DNA of 64,000 bases from an uncultured Planctomycetales bacterium (GCA_903926465.1 CAIYJE010000126.1:1-64000), one strand, 5' to 3'; shown: positions 48,209 to 58,392, numbered from the stretch's first letter. A program made the numbers and translations. The notes: a model not told the origin generated them from the sequence alone.

Positions 48209-51200
48209 GTGAATCGGTCCACCGCTTCGGACGTTGCCCCTGGCTTGATCTTGCTGCTTTTGGTTGCAATCTCGCTGGTGTTTTTTGGCCCAGTACTCTT
48301 TAGCGGCGAACAGTTCGGCTATCGAGACTCCGCGCACTACTATTACCCACTCTATCAGCGGGTTCAGCAGGAATGGGCCAGCGGCCGGTTGCCGCTCTGG
48401 GAGCCTGAAGAAAACGGCGGTATGCCACTGCTGGGTAATCCCACCGCAGCCGTGCTTTATCCAGGAAAACTGATCTACGCCCTGGCCCCGAACTACGCCT
48501 GGGGCGCTCGGCTCTACGTGCTGGCGCACATGGGCTTGGCGCTAGGCGGCGCGTTCGCACTCGGCCGAACGCTCGGGCTATCACGCGCGGCTTCGGCCTT
48601 GGCGGCTCTTTCCTACAGTTTTGGCGTTCCCGTCCTGTTTCAGTACTGCAATATCATCTTCCTGGTTGGGGCAGGGTGGCTACCCGTAGGCCTGATGGGG
48701 GCCGACCGCTGGTTGCGCAAAGGGGAACGGCTGGGAATTGCCTGGCTGGCTCTGGCCGTGGCCATGGGTGTACTCGGCGGAGATCCCCAGGCCTCCTACT
48801 TCACAGGGCTTTGTTCGGCCGGCTATGCCCTGTGCCTGGATCGGGCCCGGAACCGGCAATCAGACACCCAAGAACCAAGCCGCTGGGCTCGTAACCTGGC
48901 AATCGGCCTGGGCCTGCTTGGGTTTTGGATCATCCTGACCATTGGTGCCGAACTTCTGTTCGTGAGAACGCCCGCGCAGGTTGGTACACCTCCAAAACTA
49001 CTTCCCTGGGCCGGTTGGTTTGCCACTGGTGTTCGAGTGGCCTGGGTACTGCTCGCCCTGGGACTCATCGCCAGGTGGCGGAAGCAGACAGCTCCCAAGG
49101 TCTTCCCGAGGATGGTCGTTGGACTGGCCGTTGCCGCGTTGCTCGCCACCGCGATGAGTGCTGCGCAGCTTTTACCAGCATCCGAGTTCACCTCCAGGAG
49201 CAGCCGAGGCTCCTCGGAAAGTAGTCACGATATTTTCCCGTTCAGCCTGGAACCAACCCGACTCATCGAATTCCTCTGCCCAGCGTTCTATGGTTCAACG
49301 TATCGCGGCAACTCGTTCTGGTTCACTCTCATTCCGCCGGCGCACTCGATTGAGATCTGGGTTCCCTCTCTCTACGTGGGAATTCTGACACTGGCCCTGG
49401 CCGCCATTGCGATCCGAGATCGGTCGCCAGATCACCCCGTCTGGCGTGGCTGGATGCTGGCCATTCTCATCATTGGGCTGGCCGCCAGCCTGGGAGAATA
49501 TGGCAGCCCGCTCTGGGCGGCTCGATGCGTGCCGGCCTTGGCCGAACACCTGGGAAGCCATGATCCAACGGAAACTCCACCCGTGAGACTGGATGGCCAC
49601 TTGCGTGACGGCGATGGCAGCCCCTACTGGATTCTGAGCAGCCTGATTCCAGGCTTTGGCAGCTTCCGGTACCCGAGCAAGCTGCTCGGCCTTACCACGC
49701 TGGCCATGGCCATGCTCGCCGGCCTTGGCCTGGATCGGATCCGCCAAACCGCACTGACCCGTACGCCTCGATCTTTTGTGCGGCTCATCGGTCTTTTTCT
49801 GATCGCGTTTGCTGGCGTGGTGGTGTTTCGCTCATCGATCATCCAGGGCTTCAGTGGATCCAGGCTGGCGGAAGCCTGGAGCGTGTTTGGCAAGTTTGAC
49901 CCAGAACGGGCCTGGTTAACGATTGCGGGATCTCTACTCCAGCCAGCTTTGATAGTCGGTCTTGTTGTCTTGAGCGTGATCGGACTCAGGAACCGACCCA
50001 CCTGGCTGGCACTCGCCATTCTCTGCATTCACGCGGCAGACCTGACGATTGCCAATGCTCGGTTCGTACTCACGGTTCCACAGTCTCTGTTTGAGGAACA
50101 GCCCGAACTTGTGACCAGAATCGAAGAGGCGGAGCGAGAAAACCCTGCGCCCGGTGGCCTTTTTCGCGTACACCGGATGCCGATCTGGCAACCTGGAATC
50201 TGGGGCGAGACAAGCCGTCAGGATATCCATGAAGATTACGTGAAGTGGGAACGCAGGACGATCCAACCAAAGTATGCCATTCCGTACGGACTGTCTTACA
50301 CACTCACGGAAGGGGTTTCTGAACTGTATGATTACATGTTCTTCTTCCCACCCTTTGAAGGGGTGTACCGAGACGAGACCCTGGCCCGGAACATCTTTGG
50401 GCAGAACATCTCCGAGAAATTGATTGCCTACCCCAGACGCGGGTTTGATCTCTGGAACACTCGCTATTTTGTACTTCCGTATCGGCTGAGTAACGACACC
50501 AAGCGCGGAATTGCCTCATTCTTGTTCGAGGCCACCGAACTCGCTCCCGCACTTCAGAAATCTGATGAGTCCGAGCAAACACGCTCCGAACGGATGAAAA
50601 ACTGGGTTCGCGAAGAAGATTGGCGGTTGCTTCGCAACGACAAGGCCTACCCACGGGCCTGGGTAGTTCATGACGCCAAGGTTTTGCCGCCGATTTCGGG
50701 CATGAAACGCAAGGATCGTGAGTCCACAATGTTTGAGCTGCTTTACCAGAACGACCCGCTCTGGACGGTGCGTGAACGACCGGTGTATGACCCGAAACAG
50801 CTTGCCTGGCTGGAGGTAGGCGAGACAGCCGCGGTTGGGCAGTACCTTTCACGATTGGCGGCTCAACCCGAGGAAATGCCCAGGATTACCCGATACGAAC
50901 CCCAGCGGGTTGAGATTGAAGTGGACATGAAATCGCCAGGAATTGTGATCTTGGCCGATGTGGACTACCCGGGGTGGCGGTTGACGATTGACGGCAAGCC
51001 GGCCCCAATCTGGAAAACCAACCGCTTGATGCGCGGGGCAGGGGTCCAGTCTGGCGTACATAAACTGGTATACACGTACGAACCTGTTTCGGTACGGCTG
51101 GGATTGGCGGGTACTGGCCTGGGCGTGCTGGGCTGGCTGGCATTACTGGTCACATGCCGGTTCAAGAAACAAGACCTGACCGTTGCGACCGCAATGAATT

Positions 51201-51244
51201 CCCTTTGTGCGCAACCGATCGAAGATCAGAACCGCGTGCTTTGA
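48209..51244 (+). CDS. YfhO-family large membrane protein
   Basis: 1011 residues with a GTG start and GAGAG upstream. The first 600 residues alternate many hydrophobic helices with short loops; FGYRDSAHYYYPLYQRVQQ and WEPEENGGMPLLGNP near the start are the typical YfhO/GT-C-like opening with acidic residues in the first extracellular loop. A soluble C-terminal part ends in VDYPGWRLTIDGKPAPIWKT and VHKLVYTYEPVSVRLG, characteristic of YfhO. YfhO of Bacillus adds glucose or similar groups to teichoic acid from a lipid-linked donor; a similar transfer of sugars to surface glycans is plausible here but the sugar is unknown. The next gene follows after 13 bases. Confidence 0.9.
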   Translation: MNRSTASDVAPGLILLLLVAISLVFFGPVLFSGEQFGYRDSAHYYYPLYQRVQQEWASGRLPLWEPEENGGMPLLGNPTAAVLYPGKLIYALAPNYAWGARLYVLAHMGLALGGAFALGRTLGLSRAASALAALSYSFGVPVLFQYCNIIFLVGAGWLPVGLMGADRWLRKGERLGIAWLALAVAMGVLGGDPQASYFTGLCSAGYALCLDRARNRQSDTQEPSRWARNLAIGLGLLGFWIILTIGAELLFVRTPAQVGTPPKLLPWAGWFATGVRVAWVLLALGLIARWRKQTAPKVFPRMVVGLAVAALLATAMSAAQLLPASEFTSRSSRGSSESSHDIFPFSLEPTRLIEFLCPAFYGSTYRGNSFWFTLIPPAHSIEIWVPSLYVGILTLALAAIAIRDRSPDHPVWRGWMLAILIIGLAASLGEYGSPLWAARCVPALAEHLGSHDPTETPPVRLDGHLRDGDGSPYWILSSLIPGFGSFRYPSKLLGLTTLAMAMLAGLGLDRIRQTALTRTPRSFVRLIGLFLIAFAGVVVFRSSIIQGFSGSRLAEAWSVFGKFDPERAWLTIAGSLLQPALIVGLVVLSVIGLRNRPTWLALAILCIHAADLTIANARFVLTVPQSLFEEQPELVTRIEEAERENPAPGGLFRVHRMPIWQPGIWGETSRQDIHEDYVKWERRTIQPKYAIPYGLSYTLTEGVSELYDYMFFFPPFEGVYRDETLARNIFGQNISEKLIAYPRRGFDLWNTRYFVLPYRLSNDTKRGIASFLFEATELAPALQKSDESEQTRSERMKNWVREEDWRLLRNDKAYPRAWVVHDAKVLPPISGMKRKDRESTMFELLYQNDPLWTVRERPVYDPKQLAWLEVGETAAVGQYLSRLAAQPEEMPRITRYEPQRVEIEVDMKSPGIVILADVDYPGWRLTIDGKPAPIWKTNRLMRGAGVQSGVHKLVYTYEPVSVRLGLAGTGLGVLGWLALLVTCRFKKQDLTVATAMNSLCAQPIEDQNRVL

Positions 51245-51257
51245 CCACGGAGACGCC

Positions 51258-51959
51258 GTGTTAAACTTCAGAAAAATGCTGGCCATGACGGCCTTGGCCG
51301 GATCGACGCTCGGAATGACTACGCAGGATTCTCAGGCTCCCAAACACCCGGTGGTTCAACCGGGCCCAAGCGAGCCAGATTGGCTGGTACTGCTGGATCG
51401 GCTGTATCATCTGGACATGGAGAAAGATCTCCAGAATCCGATGGAACTGGATCTCAAGAACGTGAGAAGCCTGTTCCGCAAAGCGGGCCCTGGTCCGGTC
51501 TGGTTTGTGCCCGAGATTGCGCTTGGGCTGGAGGTGCCAATCCACGGCGGGTTTTACCTGGCCAGCGATCAGGCCGAACCACCAAAGACAGAACTCTGGT
51601 CCTATCAACACAAAAGCACAACCGCAAAGGTGGAAAGCGGCGAAGATCTGACACCACCGCTGAAAGCTGGATCACGGACAACTTTTGACCCAGGCGATCA
51701 GCCATTCGGCCTGTTCATTGGCAACGACCAGTTCCAGGATTACGTGTTCAGCGAGCCAACCCGAGTTGCATCACTCAACCAGCGACTGGCCAAGCAACCT
51801 TACAAGGCCATGATCTATCCGTACCGGGATCGGAAAACCGGCAAGCTGGTTCCGAACGCTTACCTGATTGGCTGGGAGTACTCTACCAACGATGACTTCC
51901 AGGACGTGGTCTGCCGGATCGAGAACGTGAACCTGATCGACCCAAAACCTGAGCCCTGA
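51258..51959 (+). CDS. Secreted protein of unknown function, co-transcribed with the YfhO-like gene
   Basis: 233 residues from a GTG at 51258, with GGAG about 7 bases upstream; it starts 13 bases after the previous stop. A signal peptide is likely (KMLAMTALAGSTLGMTTQ). The rest has no family I recognise. Visible blocks are WLVLLDRLYHLDMEKDLQNP, VWFVPEIALGLEVPIHGGFY, PFGLFIGNDQFQDYVFSEP and YLIGWEYSTNDDFQDVVCRIENV, an aromatic and Asn/Asp-rich end resembling carbohydrate-binding modules of the kind used in planctomycete cell-surface proteins. The tight spacing to the YfhO-like gene suggests a shared role in surface glycan handling. Confidence 0.7.
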   Translation: MLNFRKMLAMTALAGSTLGMTTQDSQAPKHPVVQPGPSEPDWLVLLDRLYHLDMEKDLQNPMELDLKNVRSLFRKAGPGPVWFVPEIALGLEVPIHGGFYLASDQAEPPKTELWSYQHKSTTAKVESGEDLTPPLKAGSRTTFDPGDQPFGLFIGNDQFQDYVFSEPTRVASLNQRLAKQPYKAMIYPYRDRKTGKLVPNAYLIGWEYSTNDDFQDVVCRIENVNLIDPKPEP

Positions 51960-52127
51960 GTTTGCAGTTGCCAGGCTGATTCCAAATCACCTGTCGGCTC
52001 GGCGAGCATGGTTGTCAAGCTCTTCTCAGCGTCTGCTTGGCATGGATTGATGACCGATCATCCGAGACTAAGCCAGGCAGAGTAGAAGCGACCTGAGCAA
52101 ACAACCGCGCGGTCACTAACATTCAGC

Positions 52128-52149
52128 CTTCTCCCGCAAGCGGGAGAAG
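52128..52149. repeat. REP-like palindrome in the gap 51960-52381
   Basis: CTTCTCCCGC (52128-52137) and GCGGGAGAAG (52140-52149) are exact reverse complements around AA. The composition matches widespread bacterial REP-like palindromes. The rest of this 422-base gap, where the secreted-protein gene and the giant membrane gene converge, shows no supported gene. It may act as a terminator, but no U-run follows. Confidence 0.6.
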
Positions 52150-52381
52150 CATTGAATTCTCGCAGTGATTTGCTCCGGCGGAATCCGAGAGATTCGCCCT
52201 TCAGGGCCGCTCAGACCGAGCGGAATCGTGTAGATTTCTCACCGAATGACGGCGACCTCACGAATCCGTCCCATCAAAGCGTGCTATCTGTTCTGGGCGA
52301 ACGAGAGATCCACTTGCTGACGCTTCGGGATTGTATCGGACACCAAAGTGGAACGTAACCGCGAACCACTCTCGTTCAACC

Positions 52382-55300
52382 TCACAGGCTTGGGGCAGGG
52401 CTTACTTCCGCTGGCTTAGGCTCTGCCGGAGCAGGAGTTTCCGGAACCGGCTTAACCTCAGCAGGAGCGGGATCCCCTTCGGCAGGCTTGGCATCCGCAG
52501 GAGCGGGAACAGCAGGCTCTGGCTGTTCGGGCTTGGCCTCGGTTGGAGCCGGTGCAGCCGGCTCTTCCGTGGGCTTAGCGTCCGGGGCCGGAGTGGCGGG
52601 CTCTGCCGGCTTTACTTCGGCGGCAGGAACTTCAGGCTGGGGCTCGTGGGTTGTGGGCGCTGTGGTGGCTGGAACAACGGCAGGTGCCGGCTCATCCACC
52701 GGGGCAGCAGGAACCTCTTGTCCCATCTTCTCAAGGTAGTACGCCAGCAATGGGCGAAGCGGGGTCTGGGGCTTGATCTCCAAGGCACGGCGGAAGTGGG
52801 TGGCCGCCCCCTCTTGCAACACAGCGCCGTTAGCATCTCGAGTATCCAACGCAGCCCCGGATTCAAGCTGACAGAAGCCAAGTTCTGCCTGCCATTCGGC
52901 GTAGGTGTCAATCAAGCCAGGCTGCTCAGGGGTTCCAGCTACTTCCATGATCGATCGGAGCGCGGGGATTGCCTGACCGTTGAGCATTTCACGAGCAGCG
53001 TTCAGTGTTTGCTCGGTCTCAGCGGCCCGAATGAAAGGAAGCGTGTAATTATTCCAGTAACGGGTGGTCATGGAATAATTGCCCAGCAGAAGGTGCACCA
53101 GGCCATTTCTGTACCCGGCCCGGGCGAGCTTGAGACCAGGGGTGGCGCCGTCTACCCCCAGAGATTCGTCATTGGCCGTTGTTCCTTCCAGCAAGTCAAA
53201 CGCCTCGTTCGGCTGGCCGGTCTGGCAGTACAGGTCCACCAGTGCGAACCGAAGCTGAGCCATGCTGAAACCGGCATTCTCTGCGTCTTTGAAATACTGG
53301 ATGGCCGTGGCCGGATACCCACTCTGACTCGCAAGATTGGCCTGCTGAACCGGACCCGCGGAATTGGCGGCCGCATAATCACTGAGCTGGTCCTGGAACT
53401 GAGCATATTGCTCATCCAAGCGAGTGAGTTGTTGCTCAAGCACTTCGGGGAAGGTCGACCCCATGAGCTTTCGAGCAGCCTCCAGGTGAGTGCGTTCCAG
53501 GTCGAGAGCATTGTTATTGTCATAAAGGCCCGCGATTTCCCGGTGCAGGTTACCCAGCCGAATGTTTGACTGGGGCGTGTTGGGAGGCGCGGAGGTGACA
53601 ATGGCAAAGTTGAGTGCCGATACTCGCTGGCGGTATCGGAAGTTCGAAAAAGTCCGGGGAACGGTGGTGCCCGTTTTTGCGGTGCTGGTGAGGATCTGGT
53701 TTTCCAGAAGCGTCAGAACCCCGTAGGCCTGTGAGAGAAGTTCATAGGCCGAGGAATCGTCTGGATTCTTGACGAGCGCCAGACGGGCATCTCGAATGGC
53801 AAGCAAGCAACGCGCGGGATCGAGCGGAGCCTCTGGATTCGCGGGGTTCGTGAGCCAGCGACCACCCGAATTGATCCGGGGCTGGGGCGGCCTCAGGGCA
53901 CGATACTGCAGAATGCCGTCCATCCAGGTCGAGGCGGTTGGCGGCCGTTCGGGACTTGAAATGCTGGTGGTGCTGCGGAAGACAAGAATCTCTGGATCAA
54001 GCTGTGCAGACTTGAACTGAGCAAGATCCGGCAATTCGGCGATATCCGCTCGTCCAAAAACGATCGCATTTCCACCGTCATGGATCGGCAGCCAGTCTGC
54101 GCTGTTCATCAAGGATCGGTAGATGGCACCGAATTCCTGGGGCACAACCACGGCAGAGATCGGTCGGGCATCACGCTCGTATCCGTCCAGAATTTTCGAC
54201 CAGGTGGCCTTATCACCGTCTCTCAAAGCGATTCGCAGGCTCTCAAGTTCCGCTTGTTGCGCCGAAGTGAAAAGCCCGTGGCGATTGTCCAGGTAAGACT
54301 GGTGCTTGGGATCACGCCAAAGCTGGGCATCACCAATTGAGCGGGTGAGACCAAGCACATTACCCTGGATTCCAGAGTCTCGCAAGAAGTCCGCAGTCTC
54401 AAAAGCAAGCTTTGAGTCGTCATAACCAAGCCCGAAGGTATCGCCCTCAACGCTCTTGTAGCCGGTTACAGCCATGGCAATGAACGCGCAGGTTGCCAGA
54501 ATTGTGAGAGCTCGGCCCCCGTCAGAGAACAGTTTCCACTTTGCGCTGGCATGGCCGGCGGTTCCGAAGGTGTCTTGAAACCACTCTTGACCATTCAGGC
54601 CAAGTACGGCGGCAAACACCAGCGCAAATGGTGGTGCCGTGCGGACCAAGCCGGCCCAAACCAAGGCAGCGACGATAAACATCAGGAACCGGGCCAGGGA
54701 AAAACGTCGCCAGTTCAGAGCAAACGAGGCGAAAACCCCAAGAATGGTCAACACATAAAAGAGTAGGAACGCGTTGGATGTTCCCGGACCACCCGTTCGG
54801 TCAAAGTACTCGCGGCTCAGCCGATCGAAAAAACCGACATCGTCGCTGATCAGGCTGGTCGCCTGACCGAACCAGCGTGGCAGGATGTCTCCAAACGGCT
54901 TGAACGCGGTCTGGAAAATCCAGAGGGTCGAAGGGTTTACCAGGCAGGCCAGAGCCGAAGCGCCCAAAATTCCCAGCGGCAGAAACGGCGATACCGAAGT
55001 ACGGGCCATCGCCACCGAAATCGTCTGACCGGCAGCCCAGCCCGCCAGAATCAGAAGTCCGAACGCGAAGTTAGGAGCAATATTCGCCCAGACTGCAAAG
55101 AGCACCGGCAACCCCCAGAGCAGCCGACCACGTCCAAGCTCTGAGGCACGGAACAAAATGACCAGTTCGAGCGCCAGAAACACCAATCCCCAGGATTCGG
55201 GGTCAACGGCGTTTTTGCCGATGGCAATTCCACCCACCGAGGGCTGAAACCCTTGGCCCGAGGGCACAAAAATCCCCCCCAGCGCCAGTAATACACACAC

Positions 55301-55801
55301 CGCCAACCACCAGAGCCCCGGCCCCTTCCGGCGGATCGTCAAAATGAGTGCCGCCGCCAGCGTCACCAGCAGGGCATTGATGAGAACCAGGGCCGAGGCG
55401 CCGGCAAAGGCACCTCGATCAGGATAATCGGGCGACTGAAACAGCCCGGAAACCGTGTGGTAAAGACTTGAATTCGCAACTTCGAACAACCAAGGAATAT
55501 TCACCCACCGCTGGCCAGATTGCGAAAACGAGAGCGTGTCAGAGTTCACTGGCCCACCAGCCAGTATGGAGTCGCCAGACCGCAGTAGCCCCCAGATGCC
55601 AGACTGCGTGATTGGGCGTATGCAAGCGATAAAAACGAGCGCGAGCACAAAGCCGACCACAAACCGGTCAATATAACGATTCCAGCCCAGAATTCCTTCG
55701 GGTGTGGCTCTCAGAAGCGCTTCTTGCGTTTTCTTGGAAACCGCTGAAGCCTCAGTGCCAGTCCGTTCAGAGGTCGATCCCGTTGCCACCGGTTCACTCA
55801 T
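52382..55801 (-). CDS. Giant membrane protein with TPR-like domain and Pro/Ala/Glu/Lys-rich tail
   Basis: 1139 residues. After about 45 polar residues come roughly ten membrane helices (about 46-65, 140-165, 170-190 and on to about 465), with the first loop containing the SGDSILAGGPVNSDTLSFSQSG stretch expected outside the cytoplasm, as in GT-C glycosyltransferases. A soluble domain (about 490-1030) has TPR-like helices, including QQANLASQSGYPATAIQYF and AQLRFALVDLYCQTGQPNEAFDLLEG. The last 105 residues are a low-complexity tail built from PAPAEVKPAE-like units. I do not recognise a catalytic motif. It is likely an envelope-glycan enzyme or scaffold, since it is convergent with the YfhO-like pair and upstream of a GT2 gene. 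Confidence 0.78.
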   Translation of the reverse strand: MSEPVATGSTSERTGTEASAVSKKTQEALLRATPEGILGWNRYIDRFVVGFVLALVFIACIRPITQSGIWGLLRSGDSILAGGPVNSDTLSFSQSGQRWVNIPWLFEVANSSLYHTVSGLFQSPDYPDRGAFAGASALVLINALLVTLAAALILTIRRKGPGLWWLAVCVLLALGGIFVPSGQGFQPSVGGIAIGKNAVDPESWGLVFLALELVILFRASELGRGRLLWGLPVLFAVWANIAPNFAFGLLILAGWAAGQTISVAMARTSVSPFLPLGILGASALACLVNPSTLWIFQTAFKPFGDILPRWFGQATSLISDDVGFFDRLSREYFDRTGGPGTSNAFLLFYVLTILGVFASFALNWRRFSLARFLMFIVAALVWAGLVRTAPPFALVFAAVLGLNGQEWFQDTFGTAGHASAKWKLFSDGGRALTILATCAFIAMAVTGYKSVEGDTFGLGYDDSKLAFETADFLRDSGIQGNVLGLTRSIGDAQLWRDPKHQSYLDNRHGLFTSAQQAELESLRIALRDGDKATWSKILDGYERDARPISAVVVPQEFGAIYRSLMNSADWLPIHDGGNAIVFGRADIAELPDLAQFKSAQLDPEILVFRSTTSISSPERPPTASTWMDGILQYRALRPPQPRINSGGRWLTNPANPEAPLDPARCLLAIRDARLALVKNPDDSSAYELLSQAYGVLTLLENQILTSTAKTGTTVPRTFSNFRYRQRVSALNFAIVTSAPPNTPQSNIRLGNLHREIAGLYDNNNALDLERTHLEAARKLMGSTFPEVLEQQLTRLDEQYAQFQDQLSDYAAANSAGPVQQANLASQSGYPATAIQYFKDAENAGFSMAQLRFALVDLYCQTGQPNEAFDLLEGTTANDESLGVDGATPGLKLARAGYRNGLVHLLLGNYSMTTRYWNNYTLPFIRAAETEQTLNAAREMLNGQAIPALRSIMEVAGTPEQPGLIDTYAEWQAELGFCQLESGAALDTRDANGAVLQEGAATHFRRALEIKPQTPLRPLLAYYLEKMGQEVPAAPVDEPAPAVVPATTAPTTHEPQPEVPAAEVKPAEPATPAPDAKPTEEPAAPAPTEAKPEQPEPAVPAPADAKPAEGDPAPAEVKPVPETPAPAEPKPAEVSPAPSL

Positions 55802-56068
55802 GGGGTTCGATCAGATGAGAGCAAGAGCGGCTAACGCTCAAAAATGAATCGCCAGATGGAGCATTCATGCTAGGTTTAACGGGGGATCATGGTCAAGGGA
55901 TCAGTTACCCAGGCTGCGAAACTTCCGCCACCATACAAGCGTCAAATCCCCGGACCCAGGCTAGCGGCAGTTCGTTGACTTCCGGTTTCAGCAGAATACA
56001 ATTTGTCTTGACATTGCGAACTACTTCAAACTCCAGGCTTACCTAAATCCCCTTTAGCGGACCACTTG

Positions 56069-56788
56069 ATGCGCATCCTCACGGCGATTCCGGTTTACAA
56101 CGAGGAGCAGTATCTTCAGGGGGTTCTGCAGGCCACACTCAAATACGCAGACAATGTGCTGGTGGTGGATGACGGCTCAACGGACCGTACCCCAGAACTG
56201 CTCCGGGAGTTTCCTCAGGTCTCCGTGGTTCGTCACTCCCAGAACTCTGGCTACGGGGCAGCCCTGAAAACGGCTTTCCGGCAGACGATTGAAGGGGGCT
56301 ATGACGGCCTGGTCACGCTGGACTGCGACGGCCAGCATGAACCGGCTATGATCCCGGAGATGGCTGCCCCCCTGGCTCAATTTGATGTGGTGTCTGGAAG
56401 TCGATACCTCAAGGTGTTCGATCCCAGTCAGGCACCTCCCCCCGAGCGCAGAAAGATCAACACCGAGGTTACCCGGTGGCTTAATGAGTGCCTTGGCTTT
56501 CAGCTGACTGACGCGTTCTGCGGATTCAAGGCCTATCGTCGCACCTCTCTTGAAGGGTTCGACCTCACGGTGCCTGGTTACGCAATGCCCCTGGAACTTT
56601 GGGTCCAGGCCGCGGCTCACGGTCTCAAAATCACTGAGATTGCTGTCCCGCTGATCTACCTCGACGAGAAACGTGCCTTCGGTGGCGCGTTAGATGACCC
56701 CACCTACCGTTTGAATCATTATCGAGAGGTGTTTCAGACGGCTCTTACCCGCAGTGGACTGCAAGCGGCCGGGAGCTGTGCTGGATGA
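56069..56788 (+). CDS. GT2 glycosyltransferase (dolichol-phosphate-mannose-synthase-like)
   Basis: 239 residues. AIPVYNEEQYLQGVLQ, VLVVDDGSTDRTPELL and NSGYGAALKTAF form the nucleotide-sugar-binding half of the GT-A fold; TLDCDGQHEP is the metal-binding DxD-type region and SGSRYLK with FCGFKAYRR complete the polyprenyl-phosphate glycosyltransferase pattern. There are no membrane helices, so it probably works at the inner face of the membrane and moves a sugar to polyprenyl phosphate, feeding YfhO/GT-C enzymes nearby. The ATG at 56069 is preferred to a TTG three bases earlier. The stop overlaps the next gene's ATG (ATGA at 56785-56788), which implies translational coupling. Confidence 0.93.
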   Translation: MRILTAIPVYNEEQYLQGVLQATLKYADNVLVVDDGSTDRTPELLREFPQVSVVRHSQNSGYGAALKTAFRQTIEGGYDGLVTLDCDGQHEPAMIPEMAAPLAQFDVVSGSRYLKVFDPSQAPPPERRKINTEVTRWLNECLGFQLTDAFCGFKAYRRTSLEGFDLTVPGYAMPLELWVQAAAHGLKITEIAVPLIYLDEKRAFGGALDDPTYRLNHYREVFQTALTRSGLQAAGSCAG

Positions 56789-58392
56789 TGGGCCACCGTT
56801 TTCGGGCCCCGTCCACCGATGGCGGTGTGCTTGCCCAACCTCCCATTGACGAGTGCCCTGCGCTCGCTTGGTCTAACTTTCGGCGGCTCAACGCCTGGAA
56901 TCATGATTTCCAGGGACGAACCTCCGGAGAGCTTCGCCTCTTTGCGCGTCAGGAACTGATCCAGGGGAGCGTTGCCTACCTCGCTTCGATCAACCAACCC
57001 CATCCGAAGTTCGACCAAGCCCAACTCGAACGTCCCTTGGTTCTGAGCGGCCATCAGCCAGAGCTTTATCATCCAGGCGTCTGGGTCAAAAATTTCGTGG
57101 GTGCCCACGTTGCACGCTCGATGGGGGCCCTTTCCGCACACATCATTGTGGATAACGATCTGCCCAAAGCGGCCGCCGTCCGAGTGCCAACCCGTCGCAA
57201 TCAAGCGCTCCACACGACCTCGGTCGAATTTGACCACAAGAACCCGGAAGCCCCGTTTGAGTGCTGGCTGCTCGCAAACGCGGACGTGTTTCAATCGTTC
57301 CCCACACGCGTTCAAGCAACCATGGATGGGCTCGTCCAGGACCCGCTCCTGACCAAGTTTTGGCCAGTTGCCGCCACGCAAATGGCCAACCACAAGCCTG
57401 TGGGAATAGGTTTTGCCACAGCTCGCCGTTCGGTCGAGCTAGACTGGGGGATTTCCAACTTCGATATCCCTTTAAGCGTACTCTGCCAGACAGAGTCGTT
57501 CCTCTGGTTCTTCTGCCACCTGATTGCCCACCTCGACCGGTTTCGCACCATCCACAATCAGGCACTTGAGGCTTATCGCCAGGCTAATCGGATCCGGAGC
57601 CGTAACCATCCGGTGCCTCCGTTGCGAGAGCAGGGAGAATGGCGGGAGGCTCCGTTCTGGGTCTGGAGAGATGGGAATGCCCGCCGACGCTCGCTGATGG
57701 TTGCAAGCCGAGGGGACGAACTGCTGCTGAGAATCTCAGGTGAAACCGAAGAGTTCCTCCGCTTGCCGCTCAGCGAGACTCAAACGGCTCAGCAGGCGGT
57801 GGAACAACTCAAAGCCTTGCCAGGCCAGGGGATTGCACTCAGAACTCGGGCCCTGACCACCACGCTCTTCTCTCGGCTGATCCTCAGTGACCTGTTCATT
57901 CACGGCATTGGAGGGGCCAAGTATGACCAACTTGGCGACACCATTCTCGAACGCTTCTTTGGTATGGAACCACCGGGGTTCCTGACCCTGTCGCTCACGC
58001 TCTGGCTGGGCCTTCCCCAGCACCAAGTCACGGCCGAATCCAGACGGGCCCTCAAGCAGAAGATTCGCGATCTGATTTTCAACCCAGATCGCCACGTGCC
58101 ACCGTTGAGCTTGGATCAGGCGACCCCGTTGATCGAACGCAAGCATGCGGCCATTCAGGGGCCGGTTGAAACTCACTTCCAGCGCGCCCATCGGTGCCGA
58201 ACCATCAACGAGTGCAACCGATTACTGGCCCCGTTTGTGCGGGAAGAACTTCTGAAACTTCGCCAGGAAGAGATCAAGATTGATCGAGAACTGCATGAAG
58301 ACCGCTGGGCCCGGTATCGCGAATATCCATCGATTCTGTTTTCAGAAGCCAGGCTCGCCCAAGCCTTTTCGGCCTTTGCACTTACCCCCTGA
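56785..58392 (+). CDS. Unknown cytoplasmic protein with SGHQPELYHPG motif, possibly BshC-related
   Basis: 535 residues with no signal peptide or membrane helix. It overlaps the GT2 gene by four bases (ATGA), so the two are translated together. The strongest motif is LVLSGHQPELYHPGVWVKNF (about 85-104), followed about 20 residues on by IIVDNDLPKAAAVRVP. This order resembles the GQQ...GPLYT...K region and the ED(H)DF region of BshC, the cysteine-adding enzyme of bacillithiol synthesis, and the length (about 540) also fits; this is a by-eye analogy, not a family assignment. A helical C-terminal part (LRQEEIKIDRELHEDRW) may be coiled coil. Function unknown. The following GNAT gene lies 323 bases away. 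Confidence 0.72.
   Translation: MMGHRFRAPSTDGGVLAQPPIDECPALAWSNFRRLNAWNHDFQGRTSGELRLFARQELIQGSVAYLASINQPHPKFDQAQLERPLVLSGHQPELYHPGVWVKNFVGAHVARSMGALSAHIIVDNDLPKAAAVRVPTRRNQALHTTSVEFDHKNPEAPFECWLLANADVFQSFPTRVQATMDGLVQDPLLTKFWPVAATQMANHKPVGIGFATARRSVELDWGISNFDIPLSVLCQTESFLWFFCHLIAHLDRFRTIHNQALEAYRQANRIRSRNHPVPPLREQGEWREAPFWVWRDGNARRRSLMVASRGDELLLRISGETEEFLRLPLSETQTAQQAVEQLKALPGQGIALRTRALTTTLFSRLILSDLFIHGIGGAKYDQLGDTILERFFGMEPPGFLTLSLTLWLGLPQHQVTAESRRALKQKIRDLIFNPDRHVPPLSLDQATPLIERKHAAIQGPVETHFQRAHRCRTINECNRLLAPFVREELLKLRQEEIKIDRELHEDRWARYREYPSILFSEARLAQAFSAFALTP

Noticed and set aside
52331-53569. 412-codon open frame on the plus strand
   Set aside because: It mirrors the Pro/Ala-rich tail of the giant membrane gene and gives a Gly/Arg/Ser-rich product.
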